From assembly GCA_965220875.1 (NCBI GenBank), contig OZ244849.1:1922001-1986000 (forward strand): 64,000 nt of DNA, given 5' to 3'. Positions 63,047-64,000 of the stretch are shown piece after piece. Every line of letters begins with the position of its first letter. Positions within the stretch are counted from its first letter, which is position 1. Origin of the DNA: WTFY01 sp965220875. GTDB lineage: Bacteria > Pseudomonadota > Gammaproteobacteria > UBA4575. The position numbers were made by a program, and so were the translations under genes. Below the pieces are notes generated by a model that saw only the letters and a list, made by a program, of their open reading frames with translations, had not been told where the DNA came from and searched no databases.

Positions 63047-64000
63047 TCATTCAAGGTGGTAATTGGGTGCTTCTTTGGTGATTGTTACATCATGCACATG
63101 GCTTTCGCGGAACCCTGCAGATGAAATTTTCACAAACTCCGGCTTGGTTCGCATTTCTTCAATTTCTGAACAGCCTACATAGCCCATGCTTGAACGCAAA
63201 CCGCCTACAAGCTGCTGAATGATAGTAACCACAGTTCCTCTGTATGGTACCCGCCCCTCGATTCCTTCAGGAACAAATTTACCTTTTCCAGAACCTTCAT
63301 CCTGGAAATAGCGATCTCCAGAGCCTTCCTGCATAGCTGACAAGGAACCCATACCACGATAAGTCTTGTAAGAACGCCCCTGATAAAGCTCGACTTCGCC
63401 CGGTGCTTCTTTGGTACCTGCAAAAAGACCCCCAATCATGACAGCATTGGCACCTGCTGCAATTGCTTTGGCCACATCACCTGAATAGCGTATACCGCCA
63501 TCAGCGATGATTGGAACTTCAGAATTGATTGCCTGATGCACATTATCTATTGCACTAATTTGCGGCACACCCACACCCGCCACGATCCTTGTTGTACAGA
63601 TTGAACCCGGCCCTATTCCAACCTTAACCGCATCAGCACCTGCTTGGATAAGATCTTTTGCAGCTTCTCCTGTTGCGATATTGCCGCCGATAACCTGAAT
63701 TTTGGGGTATTCAGCCTTGATCCAGCGTATGCATTCAAACACAGTGCTCGAATGTCCGTGAGCTGTATCAACTACAAGCACATCTGCGCCTGCCTGCACC
63801 AGTCCGTGAACACGCTGTTCTTTATCAGGCCCGACTCCCACTGCAGCACCAACAAGCAACCTTCCTTCTTCATCCTTGCATGCGTGGGGAAAATCTGTCG
63901 ATTTCTGAATATCCTTCACGGTAATCAGGCCTCGCAATTCAAAGTTATCATTTACTACCAAGATTTTTTCTATGCGATGCACATGCAACAAGGCCTGGAT
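63047..64000 (-). CDS. guaB: IMP dehydrogenase (partial, 5' end outside window)
   Basis: The C-terminal 317 or so residues are present, open to the window edge. It begins in the CBS region (IEKILVVNDNFELRGLITVKD). Then come DVLVVDTAHGHSSTV, VKVGIGPGSICTTRIVAGVGVP (catalytic Cys), IADGGIRYSGDVAKAIAAGA, and the mobile flap YRGMGSLSAMQEGSGDRY with VPEGIEGRVPYRG. It oxidises IMP to XMP, committing to GMP synthesis. Confidence 0.98.
   Translation of the reverse strand: MQALLHVHRIEKILVVNDNFELRGLITVKDIQKSTDFPHACKDEEGRLLVGAAVGVGPDKEQRVHGLVQAGADVLVVDTAHGHSSTVFECIRWIKAEYPKIQVIGGNIATGEAAKDLIQAGADAVKVGIGPGSICTTRIVAGVGVPQISAIDNVHQAINSEVPIIADGGIRYSGDVAKAIAAGANAVMIGGLFAGTKEAPGEVELYQGRSYKTYRGMGSLSAMQEGSGDRYFQDEGSGKGKFVPEGIEGRVPYRGTVVTIIQQLVGGLRSSMGYVGCSEIEEMRTKPEFVKISSAGFRESHVHDVTITKEAPNYHLE

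Overview
The window is chromosomal DNA of a gammaproteobacterium. The evidence is the rpoE-mucA-mucB-mucD stress operon followed by lepA, the ffs-dnaX-ybaB-recR block, nadB, orn and a DUF1820 gene. The left end carries genes for a formylmethanofuran/tetrahydromethanopterin C1 pathway and a methanethiol oxidase cluster. Together these suggest a methylotroph or methylated-sulfur degrader. The species cannot be named from the sequence alone.

Positions 1-13 kb hold C1, sulfur and pterin genes. On the minus strand lie a FwdD-like gene, fhcB and fhcA (cut by the window edge). Next comes a DUF4242 gene, then mtoX, an SCO1-type gene, a mauG-like di-haem gene and a TlpA-like gene. This is the arrangement known for methanethiol oxidase maturation. 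A divergent second SCO gene, a pterin dehydratase, folD, an HvfA-like Cys-repeat RiPP precursor with no maturase beside it, an unknown membrane protein and folP follow. Copper handling (MtoX, two SCO proteins, HvfA) is the likely common theme. Positions 13-25 kb are conserved housekeeping: an exported metallo-beta-lactamase-fold protein, lepA, the envelope-stress sigma factor operon with a recognisable self-type promoter, nadB, orn, recR, ybaB, dnaX and the SRP RNA.

Positions 25048-49639 are a 24.6-kb genomic island in the 3' end of a tRNA-Ser(GGA) gene. It is bounded by a 14-bp direct repeat (TGGCGGAGAGAGAG) of the tRNA 3' end including CCA. Its first part holds a P4-type integrase, an unknown gene, an AlpA/primase/TOPRIM/RepA-type ATPase fusion and two small genes. 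The middle (30.4-37.9 kb) is a patchwork of small unknown genes, a broken gamma-glutamylcyclotransferase gene, a PD-(D/E)XK-like protein, an EEP-fold nuclease, a zeta-type toxin kinase, an unknown 339-residue protein, hairpins and degenerate repeats. The right part is defence: a compact type II CBASS operon (CD-NTase, Cap2 E2-E1, Cap3 JAB peptidase, HNH-SAVED effector with an unexplained N-terminal extension) and a complete type I restriction-modification system (hsdM, hsdS, hsdR).

Right of the tRNA the backbone resumes: a DUF1820 gene, icd and aceA (the isocitrate branch point), rraA and a metallo-beta-lactamase-fold hydrolase. Then comes an operon of an acyl-CoA synthetase with livG, livH, livM and livF but no binding protein, followed by guaB (cut by the window edge), guaA and tadA. 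The main leads for new biology are the extended CBASS effector, the orphan Cys-repeat RiPP precursor beside a copper-dependent methanethiol oxidase cluster, and the apparently cofactor-competent FwdB/FwdD pair in a bacterial Fhc locus.
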